Of a DNA stretch of 64,000 bases, positions 23,191 to 33,993 are shown one piece after another. Below the pieces are notes generated by a model. The model was given only the letters and a program-made list of their open reading frames with translations. It ran no database searches and was not told where the DNA came from. This stretch comes from Bretschneidera sinensis (lineage: Eukaryota; Streptophyta; Magnoliopsida; Brassicales; Akaniaceae): contig CM043699.1 in NCBI GenBank assembly GCA_023935145.1, positions 68,612,638 through 68,676,637 on the forward strand, in the 5' to 3' direction. Position numbers and translations under genes: made by a program. Numbering within the stretch: position 1 is the first letter of the stretch; every line of letters starts with the position of its first letter.

Positions 23191-24724
23191 TGTAGAGAAT
23201 GCAGTGGAAATCTAAAAACCTTAATTACCTTATGATTTACGTAGAACATTAATTGAAAAAGAACATTCAAGGATATAATCATTACTTTTGATTCGTTGTG
23301 TTCTTGACTTTCTGAATTTGTTTTAGCCGAATTCTCCAACATGCCCAAATCTAAATTCCTTTGCATTCTTGAATTCACAACAATCACAAAACTATGTGAT
23401 CTCTAAAGATAGTTGACACAAGAAAAATCTCAAATTATGATTTCTTTCAATTAACTCTCTCTTTTGTGGAAGAAGAAAAACTAAACCCTAGGAAAAACTT
23501 GTGTAGATTATGTTCTTGAAAATTTCTGAACACTCATAAACTATTTATAGTGTTAGAGTTAAATGCAACTAACCATTATTTGCAAACTAAACCCCTATAA
23601 TTACTTTCTAATTACACATTGCTCTTTTTGTGTGTGACCCCTTACTTTTAAACTAATATGGCGTAGGCCATAACTTTTATGTAATTGTAATTAGAACTTT
23701 TTCCCAATTAATTAGAACTCCTTCTAATTTATTTTGAATCAAAACTCCATTTGATTCTCCCTTTAATAAGTATTAATTAATTGTTCATTAAATTAATTCT
23801 TAGGGCTTCTATAATCATGAGTGGCTCCTAGTAGCGTATCATGACTACCTAAACAATGTGAATTTGGTTGTGAAACCTTGAATCTTTCTATTATCAGTTA
23901 CAGTGAAATTCAATCATCCTATCATACAATGTCCCAATTAATTAGGGTATGAAGTTATTGTCAAACTCTTAGCATTAATTTTGTGTCTAGATCTCAAGAA
24001 TATAATTCTAATGGTCAAATTAGAAACTTCTTTCTAATTCTCACTCTATCTTAGCCAAGGAACTTCCCAAATTATATCTTAGTAGATCACATAGGACATT
24101 CTATCCTTTTACTTAGGAGAGATAGATCCTTTATTGTACACTCACATATCTCAATATGAAACTCATTATACCCAATTACTACTAATTTATGATCCATGAA
24201 CAAAACTATATTAAATACCATCAAAGTATAATAAGTTGCATACAAGGTAACCATGGTGCCTCAGTTTAAGGATTACATGCACAAATGTAACATAAGAACT
24301 ATCTATTGATAGGCAAGTAAAACTCTATTATATGTTCGTAAGTCAAATCATGCTCAGTGAACTTATTCTCTAATGAGAACCCATATACTTGTTTTAGTGT
24401 CTACCATATAAGTGACACTGAGATTAGTCGTGATACCAATTGAGCAAATATAGTATGTACCAGTATAACTGGATTACTAATCATCCAATTAGTATCTTAT
24501 GACTAAGAACATTTAAGATAAAAGCTTTTGAGAAGACTAGATCTTAAAATTATGATATCATCATAATCCTATCTTTATTGCTTACTCTATTAACTTAATA
24601 ATGCCAATGTAATTAAACAAATATTCATGATAGATAAACTTGCCATAAATTGTTATAACAATTTGAATAAGATTGTTTCATAAATAATATCCCTATACAT
24701 CAAATATCAATGGCTTATAGGGCA
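23191..24724 (-). repeat. Probable solo LTR, about 1.53 kb, family not assigned
   Basis: On the minus strand it begins TGCCCTATAAGCC and ends GCATTCTCTACA, so it has TG...CA termini. A good TATA box (CTATAAATAG, 23541-23550) lies about 350 bp from the 3' end, leaving about 1.18 kb of U3. No internal domain, primer site or second copy adjoins it. The five bases on the two sides (ATCAA / TACTA) do not match, so the target duplication is lost or the boundaries are slightly off. Minus-strand coding-like text continues on both sides. A Copia-type LTR is possible. Confidence 0.5.
23541..23550 (-). promoter_or_regulatory. TATA box in the 23.2-24.7 kb LTR
   Basis: CTATAAATAG on the minus strand, placed where an LTR core promoter is expected. 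Inferred. Confidence 0.45.
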
Positions 24725-25291
24725 TACTACTTACAACTACTTCTTCAATCTCATCGAAAAGAGTCGAAAGATCCATGCTCTCATCTCCACTACGGTAGTA
24801 GATCTCTCCTCCATCTCGACATCTTTTGAAGACACATGCAATCATTTCCACACCACTCTTACTACCTTAAAGAAAATAACTACGACACCGTCCAAAAATC
24901 CCTTTAAAGTAGTGAGGACGGTCTCAAATGCCTCATGCAAAGGCTAATGAAAGCCCATCAGTGTCTCATGCACTATCCAACAACTAAAATGTGCCTTATT
25001 ACACAACCTCTCTATCTCTTGGAAAGGCCATAGCAGACCATCCCTTAGCCCAAACATATTAAGAGGCCCATTTTACATAAAAAAAAAAGAAAGGCCTCAT
25101 ATGGTTCACTCATCAAGGCCCATTAATCTAAATATAAAAACCTTATATGGCTCACTCATTAAAATCATGCCTATTACAAAATGCCCAAGTACACTCAAAA
25201 TGGCTTCTTACAGCTCATCTCCCACAAACTTGGCTGCACAAACATGGGTTTCAAGGATACAAGCTACTTCCAAACCTCTACTATATTTTGT
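24725..25291 (-). other. Unassigned; minus-strand coding-like text at the left
   Basis: Next to the solo LTR the minus strand reads DESMDLSTLFDEIEEVVVS, with CVFKRCRDGGEIYYRSG before it. This looks like genuine old protein sequence interrupted by the LTR. The rest (about 24.95-25.29 kb) is A-rich noncoding sequence leading into the 110-bp array. The family is unknown. Confidence 0.3.
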
Positions 25292-25936
25292 AACTAAAAA
25301 AAATTTCCTTTGTAAAACAAACCCTGCAATCATGTTCTTCGATTGTTATATGGTTTTCCTAAAACAAAGGCTTAAATAATCGCTAGCTTATATTTTAATG
25401 CAACGAAAAAAATTTCTTCATAAAACAAAGCTTGCACGATCATGCACTTCTATAATTACATGGTTTTCGTAAAATAAATGCTAAAATAATCGCCAGTTAC
25501 TATTTTAATGCAACTAAAAAAGTTCCTTAATAAAACAAGGCCTGCTTGATAATGTTCTTTGATTTTTACATGGTTTTCATAAAACAAAGGCTTAAATGGT
25601 CGCCAATTACTATCTTATTACAACCAAAAAAGTTCTTCTGTAAAACAAAACCTGCACAATCATGTTCTTCAACCGTTACATGGTTTTCGTAAACCAAAGG
25701 GCTTAAATAGTCACCAGCTACTATCACATTACAACTTAAAAAGTATCTTTGTAAAAAAGGACCTGCATGATCATGATCTTCGATCATTACATAGTTTTTG
25801 TAAAACAAAGACTTAAATAGCTGCCAGCTACTATCAAAAACAAAGAGATACCTTTATAAATCAAGGCTTACATGGTCATGATCTTCGACCATAATGTGGC
25901 CTTAGTAAAATAAGGACCTAAATGGTTACAAATCTT
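25292..25936. repeat. Tandem array of about six 110-bp units
   Basis: Units begin near 25292, 25402, 25512, 25622, 25733 and 25837, giving periods of 110, 110, 110, 111 and about 104. Each starts with an AACNAAAAAA string, then TTCNTTNATAAAACAA, CCTGCA-GATCATG, 'ttacatggttttcgtaaaa', and ends near 'cgccagctactatyt'. The units have diverged by tens of percent and the last is the least regular. The minus frame at 25566-25808 is a by-product of the repeat. Related single copies occur near 2.9-3.3 kb. Confidence 0.8.
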
Positions 25937-26240
25937 TCATGAGCTATTGTTGTAACAAAAGTCACAGCTATAACTGGTTCAACAACAAACTCCAAGCCAT
26001 ATAGAGATCATTATAAGGCAACCCAGCTAGTCCAAGCACCAAAGCTCTCACAAGTACTGCACAGGCCTTGACCCATCACTTATCCACTAAAAAAATTCTA
26101 AGAGCTTACAGAATGAAGTTGAGAACAAAATATGATCTACTGCTACAAAGATAAGTCGCGACTGTAGCTGGATCAATGACACACTCTAAGCTAAATGGAG
26201 ATCATTACAAGGGTTCTCCAAGTTAACAACAAGGTCATCA
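25937..26240. repeat. Anonymous repeat matching the 3.0-3.5 kb region
   Basis: It contains two nearby versions of a 'ctccaagccatatagagatcattataagg' type phrase (about 25989 and 26188) and the 'aagagcttaca...atgaagttgagaac' phrase that also occurs at about 3118-3170. Noncoding. Confidence 0.4.
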
Positions 26241-26930
26241 CCACTAGATTCCTCATATAGTCACCACCAACATGGTCGCACACACTCTAAGAAGATGAAG
26301 CACCATGATTACCGCCTCTTTCCATCAAACCCATAACATTAGACTTGCCAGAAAAAGTACCTTTAGAAATAATCTTCTTAGTACCACCACCATCCACAAT
26401 AGAAGCCCTTGTCTTAATCGCTTATCCAACAAAAGGGCTCTTATCACCAGCAATCATAACTTTTTCTGTTGCAATTCTCTACCATTATATTAATCTGGCC
26501 AGCAACAATTCCAAAAGGCATGTGATCAATAATGGAAAATTTTATTTATTCATCAATGGTTATTTCAACTTCAATATCTCTGATATCCATTCTATCCTTG
26601 ATACCAACCATATATTCAATAATAAGTCGACATCTCCATCAACTATAATCTATGTTGTAGTAGGAGTCTCTACTACAATAGAATCTTTCTCAAGGGCAGT
26701 ATCTACATCAACTATCTTTGATGCCACTATCATTTCTTCATCAGCATTTTTAGCACCACCCCCATCCTTGGTGCCAACCACTGATTTAACGATAGGATCA
26801 TTATCGCCAGTAACCAAAGTCTCTGATGCAGTGGGAATATCTACTTATAGGTACCACTCTTCTTTGTCGATTACCTATGCATTCAGGTTATTACCTAATG
26901 TCATTCCTTTCGAGGAAGGATGATATGATG
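26241..26930 (-). pseudogene. Degenerate repetitive coding-like sequence, unknown family
   Basis: The minus strand shows short repeated peptides: SIVDGGGTKKIISKG, VVGTKDGGGAKNADEE, KIVDVDTALEKD and VVETPTTT, broken by stops. Their style resembles the acidic repeats at 22.3-22.9 kb and may belong to the same ancestral protein. The + strand frame of 192 codons at 26345-26923 lies opposite this text. I judge it a shadow of the repetitive minus-strand sequence, since its composition (runs of ST, PP and I) follows from those repeats. Confidence 0.3.
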
Positions 26931-28399
26931 AGGATGCAGATTATGGATGAGTAGGCATGTAGAAACGAGTAAAACCTACCAAGTCTAATACAATCCGTTT
27001 ATAAGTAGTAAAGGGGCTCTCGTTACAGGTACACTTTTAAGTATTAGAAAAGTGGTCATTGTCACTTGAGTACAAAGCAAGTATGACAGGTAAAAAGTTG
27101 TCATTTGACCTTGAAGAGGGTCAAATCCCTTTTCATTGGTCCACGTGAGAGATTCCAAGACTGAGAGATTTAGGTACGAAAGAGTGAGGAATTAAAGTTC
27201 TCTCTCTTACCTAGACCAAAGTCTAGCTCTTTGTGTTTCAAGAAAAAAATATTCAAAACTTTAATTCAAATCTTATTGCCATACATTAATAAAGCAAAAC
27301 ACACATTCACAATTTATTTTTAAATAAGATGACACTGAATATTATATTTAAAGTGGTGCAGTAAGAGTAAATAAATAAATACATAATTAAAAAAAGAAAA
27401 AAAGTTCTTTAAAAATGAAAAAAAGGAATGATCAAAGTCATTTGTGATGTGAGGATTAAAAAGAAAGAAACAAATTAAAACATGCGAATTTAAATAAGCA
27501 GACTAGATATATGAAGATTTGACGTATGAACAAAAACAACTTTAAACAAATGGATTCAAATGAGTGGATTAAACTAAGTAGATTAAACATGCAAATTTAA
27601 ACATATATAGGTTAGAACTAAGTTAAACATGCAGATTTGAATAAATAGACTAAAACTAAGCAAGTCACAAAGGAGAGATTCAAAATGGCTTATAACATGT
27701 AAATGTGTAATGAAGCACTTAAAGATGGACCAAAGAGGGTCCTAACTGTCTTTGGAATAAAAACAACATGTGATTAGTAACAAATTGAAAGAAAACACAT
27801 AACTTAAAAGAAACGAAATGAGCATCATAAAGGAACTAAGATAAAAAAAAATGAACATTGAAGCTATAATGGATTTCATCAAATAAAAAGTAAGCTAAAT
27901 TGTTTAATCCATTTTCAAGGTGGATCAAACATATAAAGCATGTTAGCAATTTTATTTCACACCCAAAGAAGTTTAACCAAACTTTTTGGCTAAGGAAAGT
28001 TTAACATACAGGGAATCCTTGGAGATTCCATGCATAGTTTTTGTAATTTTGGAGGATTGGTTTGATTGCGAATTAGAAAACCATTTGTAAGTGTATGGCC
28101 AGTATGATAAACTCTTTCTTGTTCTTCTTTTTGTTTCACTTTCCATTTTTTTCTTTCTTTTTTTGTATGCTCTTCTCTTTTTACTATGTGTATCTCTTTT
28201 CTCTCTCTATGCTTCTGCCTTTTCCCTCCCTCTCTCTATATATGATATAACTACAAACAAAGAAATGGGGAAAAAGGTAGAAGGCGGTAAAGATGACAAG
28301 GTAGCAAGGAGAGGAAAGGATGGTGAAGTAGCTGTCCAAAAGTCTAGAAGGTCATTGAGGCTCTTAGGATTACAACCATCACAATCCGGATAGCATAAA
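26931..28399. other. No gene recognised; AT-rich with degenerate short repeats
   Basis: At 27480-27670 a phrase like 'aaacatgcaratttaaa' followed by 'tagactaaa' recurs irregularly. The 100-codon frame at 28091-28393 starts in a T-rich hydrophobic tract and has no support. The left edge of element I's LTR lies somewhere near the end of this stretch. Confidence 0.35.
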
Positions 28400-28679
28400 G
28401 GAAAGGCTATTAAGAAAAAGACAAGTAAGTTAGAATTGGTTACAAAGTTGTTAAAGGTTGTTATGGTTAGAACAAAATTATGACTAACTTTGTAACTATT
28501 AACTTAGCTAACTAATTAGTCCTAAACTAGTATAAATAGGAATTGTATTGAGAATACTCATTCATTGAATGAAAATATAAAATTTTTTCTTCTTCTCTCT
28601 AGTTATAGTCTTGTAACATTCTTGGAGTTTAGGTTTGTCTCGAATCAAGTCATCCTTTTTTGAGCTAGGGAAGGCATCA
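28400..28679 (+). repeat. 5' LTR of element I (right end certain, left end approximate)
   Basis: It ends GGAAGGCATCA at 28679, immediately followed by the primer-site string. A TATA box (TATAAATAG, 28531-28539) lies about 145 bp from that end. An 11-bp inverted repeat (GTTACAAAGTT at 28439-28449, AACTTTGTAAC at 28486-28496) lies in U3. No second LTR is in the window to fix the start, so the left edge is a guess. Confidence 0.55.
28531..28539 (+). promoter_or_regulatory. TATA box of element I LTR
   Basis: TATAAATAG, well placed for the U3 core promoter. Inferred. Confidence 0.5.
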
Positions 28680-28804
28680 TTGGTGCTTTCATTGACTTTA
28701 TCATCTTTTCCATTTTCTCTTTCAAATCACTTACCATAGTCGAAGGAACAAGACCAAAGAATAATGAGGTCAAACGGGACAGAGTTCTTTAAATCCAAAA
28801 ACAA

Positions 28805-29640
28805 ATGGAGGATGACATCCTGGCTTTTGTCCACCAAGAATTCCAAAAACAAGTGACCAAGATTACATCTAACATTGAAGAATGGAAGACCACTGTTAGA
28901 AAAATTGAGTCTCATATACCATTATGTCATGACAATCAAGAAGAGGACTATAGTGCACCTTATAATACAACCCCATTTAAGCAACTCAAACTAGATTTTC
29001 CAAGATTCAGTTATGAAGACACTTCAGATTGGTTGTTCAAGGTGGACCAATTCTTTTTGTATCATCAAATTCTTGAATTTCAAAAACTTAAAATGGTTTC
29101 TTTCCACTTGGATGGTCCAACATCAAGTTGTTATCAATGGATGTACCAAATAAATCAATTAAGGTGCTGTAAAGAATTTGTTCATTCTTTCCAAGAAAGA
29201 TTTGCAAGGTTCCTGGCCTCACTGAGCATTTCTTGAAGAGTTGTTTCATTTCAGGATTGAAACCTTCAATCAAGAGTCTTGCTACAGAGACCTCCTAGTT
29301 TGAAAGAAGCCATTACCATAGAAAGAATTGTGGAGGTAGAGAAGGTTGAGAGATACTTGTCCATAAGAAGTTAGGGCCCTAAACTAACTACAAATCTTTC
29401 TCTTTTGGGTCCTAGACCAGTGCAACAACCTATACCACCATTACCAAGACCAAAAGCCAATGTCAAAAGGCTTACACCGCAAGAACTAAAACTGAGGAGG
29501 GAGATAGGACTATGCTTCAATTGTGATGACAAGTATATCCCAGAATATAAATGCAATAAACAAGGCACACTGCTTCCTTTTGAAGGAATGGAACGAAAAG
29601 AGGTCACCAAAATAGAAGAGTCCACCAATTCACAATATTA
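28805..29640 (+). pseudogene. gag of element I
   Basis: A 143-aa open stretch (28805-29236) contains LKLDFPRFSYEDTSDWLFKVDQFF, text typical of chromovirus gag, and FVHSFQERFARF. It stops, then continues shifted to 29405-29640 with LTPQELKLRREIGLCFNCDDKY and EYKC. The zinc knuckle has CxxC and the last Cys, but its His is Tyr (EYKC where GHKC/GHRC is usual). The true start is probably upstream of 28805, after the primer site, but is obscured by a stop. Non-functional. Confidence 0.8.
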
Positions 29641-29649
29641 GCTTCAAGG

Positions 29650-30090
29650 TAATGGTCCTAGCCTTGCTATTAGTTTTCATGCATTGATGGGTCATGTATC
29701 TCCTCAAACACAAAGGTTTCAAAGAAAGATTGGGGGCTAACCTTTACAAGTATTGATTGATGGGGGCGGTACCCACAATTTTATCCAAGAAAGAATTTCA
29801 CACTTCTTAGGATTACCTATTACCCCTTCCAATTATTTTACAGTATAAGTAGAAAATGGAGAGTACTCGTCTTGCATTGATATATGTATTACAATAGAGA
29901 TAAGGTTGCAAGATTACAAGTTTAATCTTGACTTCTTTATCGGACTTGTCCAAGAAACTATGTTGTGTTAGGAATACAATTGTTACAGAATTTAGGTCCT
30001 ATCATGACCGATTATAGGACTTTAACCATGGAATTTGTATGGGAGGGAAAAACAATATTATTATAAGGCCAACAAAGATTAGATTATGAT
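29650..30090 (+). pseudogene. Aspartic protease of element I
   Basis: About 29747-29790 translates as VLIDGGGTHNFIQERI. This is the chromovirus protease signature (usually DxGSTHNF, here GGG), with the catalytic Asp kept. Downstream text (SHFLGLPITPSNYF, then ENGEYSSC) keeps the domain order. Stops follow 'GG' and 'FTV'. Confidence 0.7.
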
Positions 30091-31149
30091 ATGGTAGGGT
30101 ATAGCAAGCTTAGGAAGATGACCATTACTGATTCCTTATCTTCTTGTTTTATGCTAATGTCTGTTCCTAACCCTCAGCAACAAGAACAAAGATCTTTGAT
30201 TTTCAAAGCCATAATTCACACTCAAATTAAACACATCCTAAAAAAGTTTGAGGTAGTCTTCGATGAACTTACTGGCTTACCTCCAACAAGAAGAGCGGAT
30301 CATAAGATCTAGTTGTTACTTGGTTTTTGTCCTGTTAACATTAAGCCTTATAGGTATCTCCAATTTTAGAAGACAGAAATAGAAAAACTAGTCAAAGATA
30401 TGCTGTGAATAAGAGTCATTCAACATAGTACCAACCCTTATAGCTCCCCAGTATTATTAGTCAAGAAAACTTATAGCACTTGGAGGCTTTGAGTGGATTA
30501 TAGAGGGTTGGATGTAGTCACTATTAATGAAAATTTTCCTATACTTATTATAGTTGAATTTATTGATGAACTACATGGTGGTAAGATCTTCTGAAAGATA
30601 GATTTGAGAGCTAGATATCACTAAATTAGAGTGCACCCAGAAGACATTGAGAAAACAACTTTTAAGACTCATCATGGACATTATGCATCCATAGTTATGC
30701 CATTTGTTTAATAAATGCTCCCTCTATTTTCCAAGCTGTAATGAACCCGATCTTTGAAATGTATCTCAGAAAATTTGTCATAGTCCTCTTTGATGAAATT
30801 TTAGTTCACAATCAGTCCATGGAAGCACACTTAGAACATCTCACACTTGCGTTAACTTGTTTACAAAAAGCTTATATGTATACTAAACTGTCCAAATGCA
30901 ACTTTGTACCTTTTTAATTGATTACTTTGGAGACATTATTTCTGAGAATGGAATGGTACCTGATCCCTAAAAGATCCAAGCTATGTTGGAATGGCCCACT
31001 CCACTTACTGTGAAACAGTTGAGAGGCTTCCTAGGCCTTACTAGCTACTATAGGAAATTTATGAGAAGATATGCTTCAATTGTTTCTCCATTGACTAATC
31101 TCCTTAAGAAATATAGCTTTCAATGGACTGAGTGTGCAGTTGAGGCATT
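30091..31149 (+). pseudogene. Reverse transcriptase of element I, mutated active site, cut by F
   Basis: The pre-RT segment at 30091-30312 ends FDELTGLPPTRRADHKI. RT follows in broken frames: KPYRYLQF, SPVLLVKKTYSTWRL, VDYRGLD, KTTFKTHHGHY, then FVIVLFDEILVHNQSM. The catalytic FxDD box therefore reads FDE, with the second Asp replaced by Glu. The connection domain follows (WPTPLTVKQLRGFLGL, YYRKFMRRYASI) up to SFQWTECAVEAFD, where F inserts at 31149. Stops are frequent. This copy shows by comparison what element H lost from its RT. Confidence 0.8.
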
Positions 31150-31333
31150 TGATAAGCACTGAATGTCACACATTCAAGCCCCTTAATTTGCGTACGTTAA
31201 TCCTTTAGCCTTGTTACAATTTGATCATTTGTAGTGTTTGACATGCTTTCAGGTTTCCCAAGAGGAGTGCAACAAAACCCATCATTTCTAGACTATTAAA
31301 GATAAAGTGAGCATTTTGCTAAGTCATGTTGTC

Positions 31334-31503
31334 ATTGATTCAGGAAGATCTAGGAGATGATCCATATATGCTTGGAAAGATCCATATGTCTATTTTTTGG
31401 AGAATTTTATAGCTCGTAGATATAATTTTTCTAGAGAAAGTTATGACAGTTTTAGTAGACAAAGGTCAGGCCGTGCATGATTTCAATGTGGCAGACGTGA
31501 AGG
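31334..31503 (+). repeat. Shared LTR cassette, copy in F
   Basis: It carries the diagnostic strings 'gatccatatatgcttgga', 'tctagagaaagttatgac' and 'gtagacaaaggtcaggc' in the LTR sense direction. The same strings in the same order occur at 38484-38668 (+) and in reverse at 34836-35059, 63701-63884 and 63885-64000. Confidence 0.8.
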
Positions 31504-31632
31504 ACTTATTAAATTTTGATTTTTTTTTTGGGATTTACACGACTGGAAAAGGAAGTTAAGTGCCTAAATAAGTTTAGGGAAAAATCATAAAAAAATAGGC
31601 ACACATTCAATTGCTAAGGTTTTGTTTAGGGT

Positions 31633-31642
31633 TATATAAATA
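31633..31642 (+). promoter_or_regulatory. TATA box of F LTR
   Basis: TATATAAATA lies about 130 bp downstream of the shared cassette and about 1 kb before the LTR end. Position relative to the cassette is similar in the solo LTR at 38.7 kb. Inferred. Confidence 0.5.
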
Positions 31643-32645
31643 CATGTTTAAGAGACCAAAAAGATGAAAGGTTTTCTTTTACTATATTTTCTTCTACGGT
31701 GACCGTCTTCACGCATGTGAGCTCTTGGTCTTTGAAGATTATCATCATAGAGGAGTTGTCTTTTCTTTCTTCTATCTATTTTTTTTTATGATGAGGATAT
31801 TTTTCATTAGAATTATGTGTAACTAAATATTTTAGTTAGGGCTCGATTGAAGCCCTAGTCATGTCTTCTTAAGGATTTTGATTTGCTTTGTTACAAATTA
31901 TTTTTTTTTCTGGTGCTTAATTATTAATTCCTGGTTTTATTTCATTCTTTAAATGGTTTATGTGTTATGCTTGATCATCATTTAAATGTGTTGTATAAAG
32001 ATTGTCATCTAGGTAAGTTTAGCTGACTGAGTCTTGTGCTTACACTAAGTGACGAAGGAATCAATTATAGGTTCTTGGGATTAATCAACGTGAAAAACTA
32101 GAATAGATACCATGTTCAAGGTTTCGTGTGTTTGTTTATTTCCATTGTTTTATGCTTTCTTGAAGTGCAACTTAGTAGATACCATGCTAAATACTTTGAG
32201 AATGAGAGTTAGAGTAGACGACACCCATGCCTAACTTGTTACTTAGGGAAATCAATAGCTTAAGAGGTAGATATCATGCCCTTAGGTTGGTAAACATTAA
32301 ACATCTAAATCTAGTTTGTAACATTGTGCAAGTTGTTTGCTTTAAAGAAGATGATTAGTGGTGAATATCGAAGCCTTAACTTATTTTCTCATTATTTCAA
32401 TTTTAATTTCAAAACTGTTTTACGATTTTCTTTCAGTAGTGCAATCTTTGCTGTTTATTCAAATATGTTATTTTTTTGTTTCATTTAGATAGAAGCTTTA
32501 GGAAATTATATTTAAACACAATTAATCCAATCCTCGTGGGAATGATCTCGCATTTGCTAGTTATACTATAGTGTTTGATCTTGTGCGAGTTAAAACATAC
32601 ATTTAGAAGCTTATTATTTAGGTTGATATTTGTATAACAAGTTTT

Positions 32646-32664
32646 TGGCACTATTACCGGGGAT
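32646..32664 (+). promoter_or_regulatory. Primer-binding site of element F
   Basis: tggcactattaccggggat matches the complement of the tRNA-Asp 3' end (TGGCGCCGTTGCCGGGGAT) at about 15 of 19 positions. It lies six bases from the LTR end. The mismatches suggest age. Confidence 0.7.
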
Positions 32665-32754
32665 TGAGCTAAATTGTGTTTAATTTTCATATTTAAAAAA
32701 TTAAAATATATGTTTACTGTTTACATGATATATTACAGGATTGAAATTTCATTT

Positions 32755-33993
32755 ATGCAAGGTCATCGGTCCCAGAATTTAACCATCATTGTATACAATC
32801 CAGAGATTGAACGAAACCTTAGATGACGTCGAAGGTAAAAAGGAGAATCTAAAAAAGAAGAAAGGTCAGAATGTGAGGAAGTAATGGAGGATGAACAAGC
32901 AGAAAATGCACCAGTTCGAAAGCTAATGAAGAGCTCATTTATTCCACAAAACCTTAATTAACCATTATGCATCACCTACCAACCAACTATGCAGAGCAAC
33001 TTCAATCTATCTCCTCATTTACTTAGTATGGTACCACATTACAGAGGCACACCTTCTGAGGATCCATATTTGCACATTAGAGATTTATTTGATCTCTGCA
33101 AGACTCATAATATCCAGGGTTTAACTCCAGAAGTAATCAGGTTAATCCTCTTTCCTTTTTCTTTAAAAGATAATTCTAAGTTATGGTTGAACTCTTTGTC
33201 TGCAGGTTCCATTAACAATTAGGAGGAGTTGGCCACTAAATTTCTAATGAAGTTTTTCCCAGCTCAAAAGACAAAACAACTTAGAAGGGAGATTCAAACC
33301 TTTCAACATAAAGATGGAGGTCTTTTCTTTGAAGCATAGGAACATTTCAATGAGTTGCTTCTCAAATGTCCACACCACAATCTAACTCAAGATGATCAGG
33401 TACAAGCTTTTTACGAAGGTTTAAATGATACTAATAAAAGTCTTGTTAATTCAGCTTGTGGAGGTGTGCTTATGGAAAAGAACAGTGAGAAAACTATTGA
33501 GCTATTTGAGACCTTAAGTGAAAATTCTCAACAATTCTCATCAAGAGGAAGGCAATGAGTAAAAAGTAAAGGTGTGTATGAAGTTAGCACCAATGGTGGA
33601 ATCCAGACTCAGATGGCGGTAATGGAGAGGAAGTTAGATGTGCTAGTGAGAGCAATATCAACCCAGAACATCTCTCAAGTTCAACAAGTTGCGAAAGTCG
33701 AGGTATGTGCTATATGCTCTCACTCTAATCATACTACTGAGACTTATTCTATGTCTTCTTTCACATAGCAAAAGCATGCAAATTATGTGGGACAAAGCAA
33801 CTATCCTCCCAAGAACAACCCCTATTCAAATACTTACAATGCAGGGTGGAGAAATCACCCCAATCTTTCTTGGAGTAATAATCATAACGTTCTGAATCCA
33901 CAAGGGCAGCAGAGGAATTTCCAACAGGGAAGTAATTATTAGACTCCACCATAGGTGGTGCCACAGAATCTTGAGCAGAAAAAGAATGATATT
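32755..33993 (+). pseudogene. gag of element F
   Basis: ATG at 32755, then after stops SSFIPQNL, HLLSMVPHYRGTPSEDPYLH and IRLILFPFSLKDNSKLWLNSL (32989-33222), KFFPAQKTKQLRREI, LLLKCPHHNLTQDDQVQAFYEGL (33355-33558) and a spacer with NYPPKNNPYSNTY. The zinc knuckle at about 33705-33750 reads CAICSHSNHTTETY: CX2CX4H is intact but the final Cys is Tyr. This is Athila-type retrotransposon gag. It is cut by D before protease. Confidence 0.8.

Larger units (their letters stand above)
28400..31149 (+). mobile_element. Element I: 5' half of a chromovirus-like gypsy retrotransposon, cut by F
   Basis: From left to right: 5' LTR (left edge not located), primer-site string ttggtgctttcatt at 28680, gag, protease, RT and the start of RNase H. 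Order and wording match element H but the two are clearly different copies. At 31149/31150 the LTR of element F interrupts the connection domain. The 3' half must lie beyond F, D, A and G, off the right end of the window. Many stops show it is old. Confidence 0.8.
31150..32639 (+). repeat. 5' LTR of element F, carrying the 184-bp cassette
   Basis: 1490 bp, TGATAAGCAC ... GTATAACA, followed by the primer site. It includes at about 31334-31503 a cassette also seen in the LTRs of D, G and the nested solo LTR, and a TATA box near 31633. The ends are C-like, while the cassette is absent from the C LTRs. Confidence 0.8.
31150..33993 (+). mobile_element. Element F: 5' part of an Athila-type retrotransposon, cut by D
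   Basis: 5' LTR (31150-32639), tRNA-Asp-like primer site and most of gag are present. At 33993/33994 the LTR of element D interrupts it. The LTR start (TGATAAGCACTGAATG) resembles the C-family LTR start (TGATAAGTGC on the minus strand), and the gag resembles C's, so F is C-like. The rest lies off the right end of the window. GCATT precedes it at 31145-31149; the matching duplication cannot be seen. Confidence 0.85.

Noticed and set aside
25566..25808. 80-codon minus-strand frame with internal repeats
   Set aside because: It is the translation of the 110-bp array; 110 is not a multiple of three, so the frame is not kept across units.
28091..28393. 100-codon frame before element I
   Set aside because: Its first half is a T-rich hydrophobic tract and its second half has no recognised domain. 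It lies at the uncertain LTR edge.
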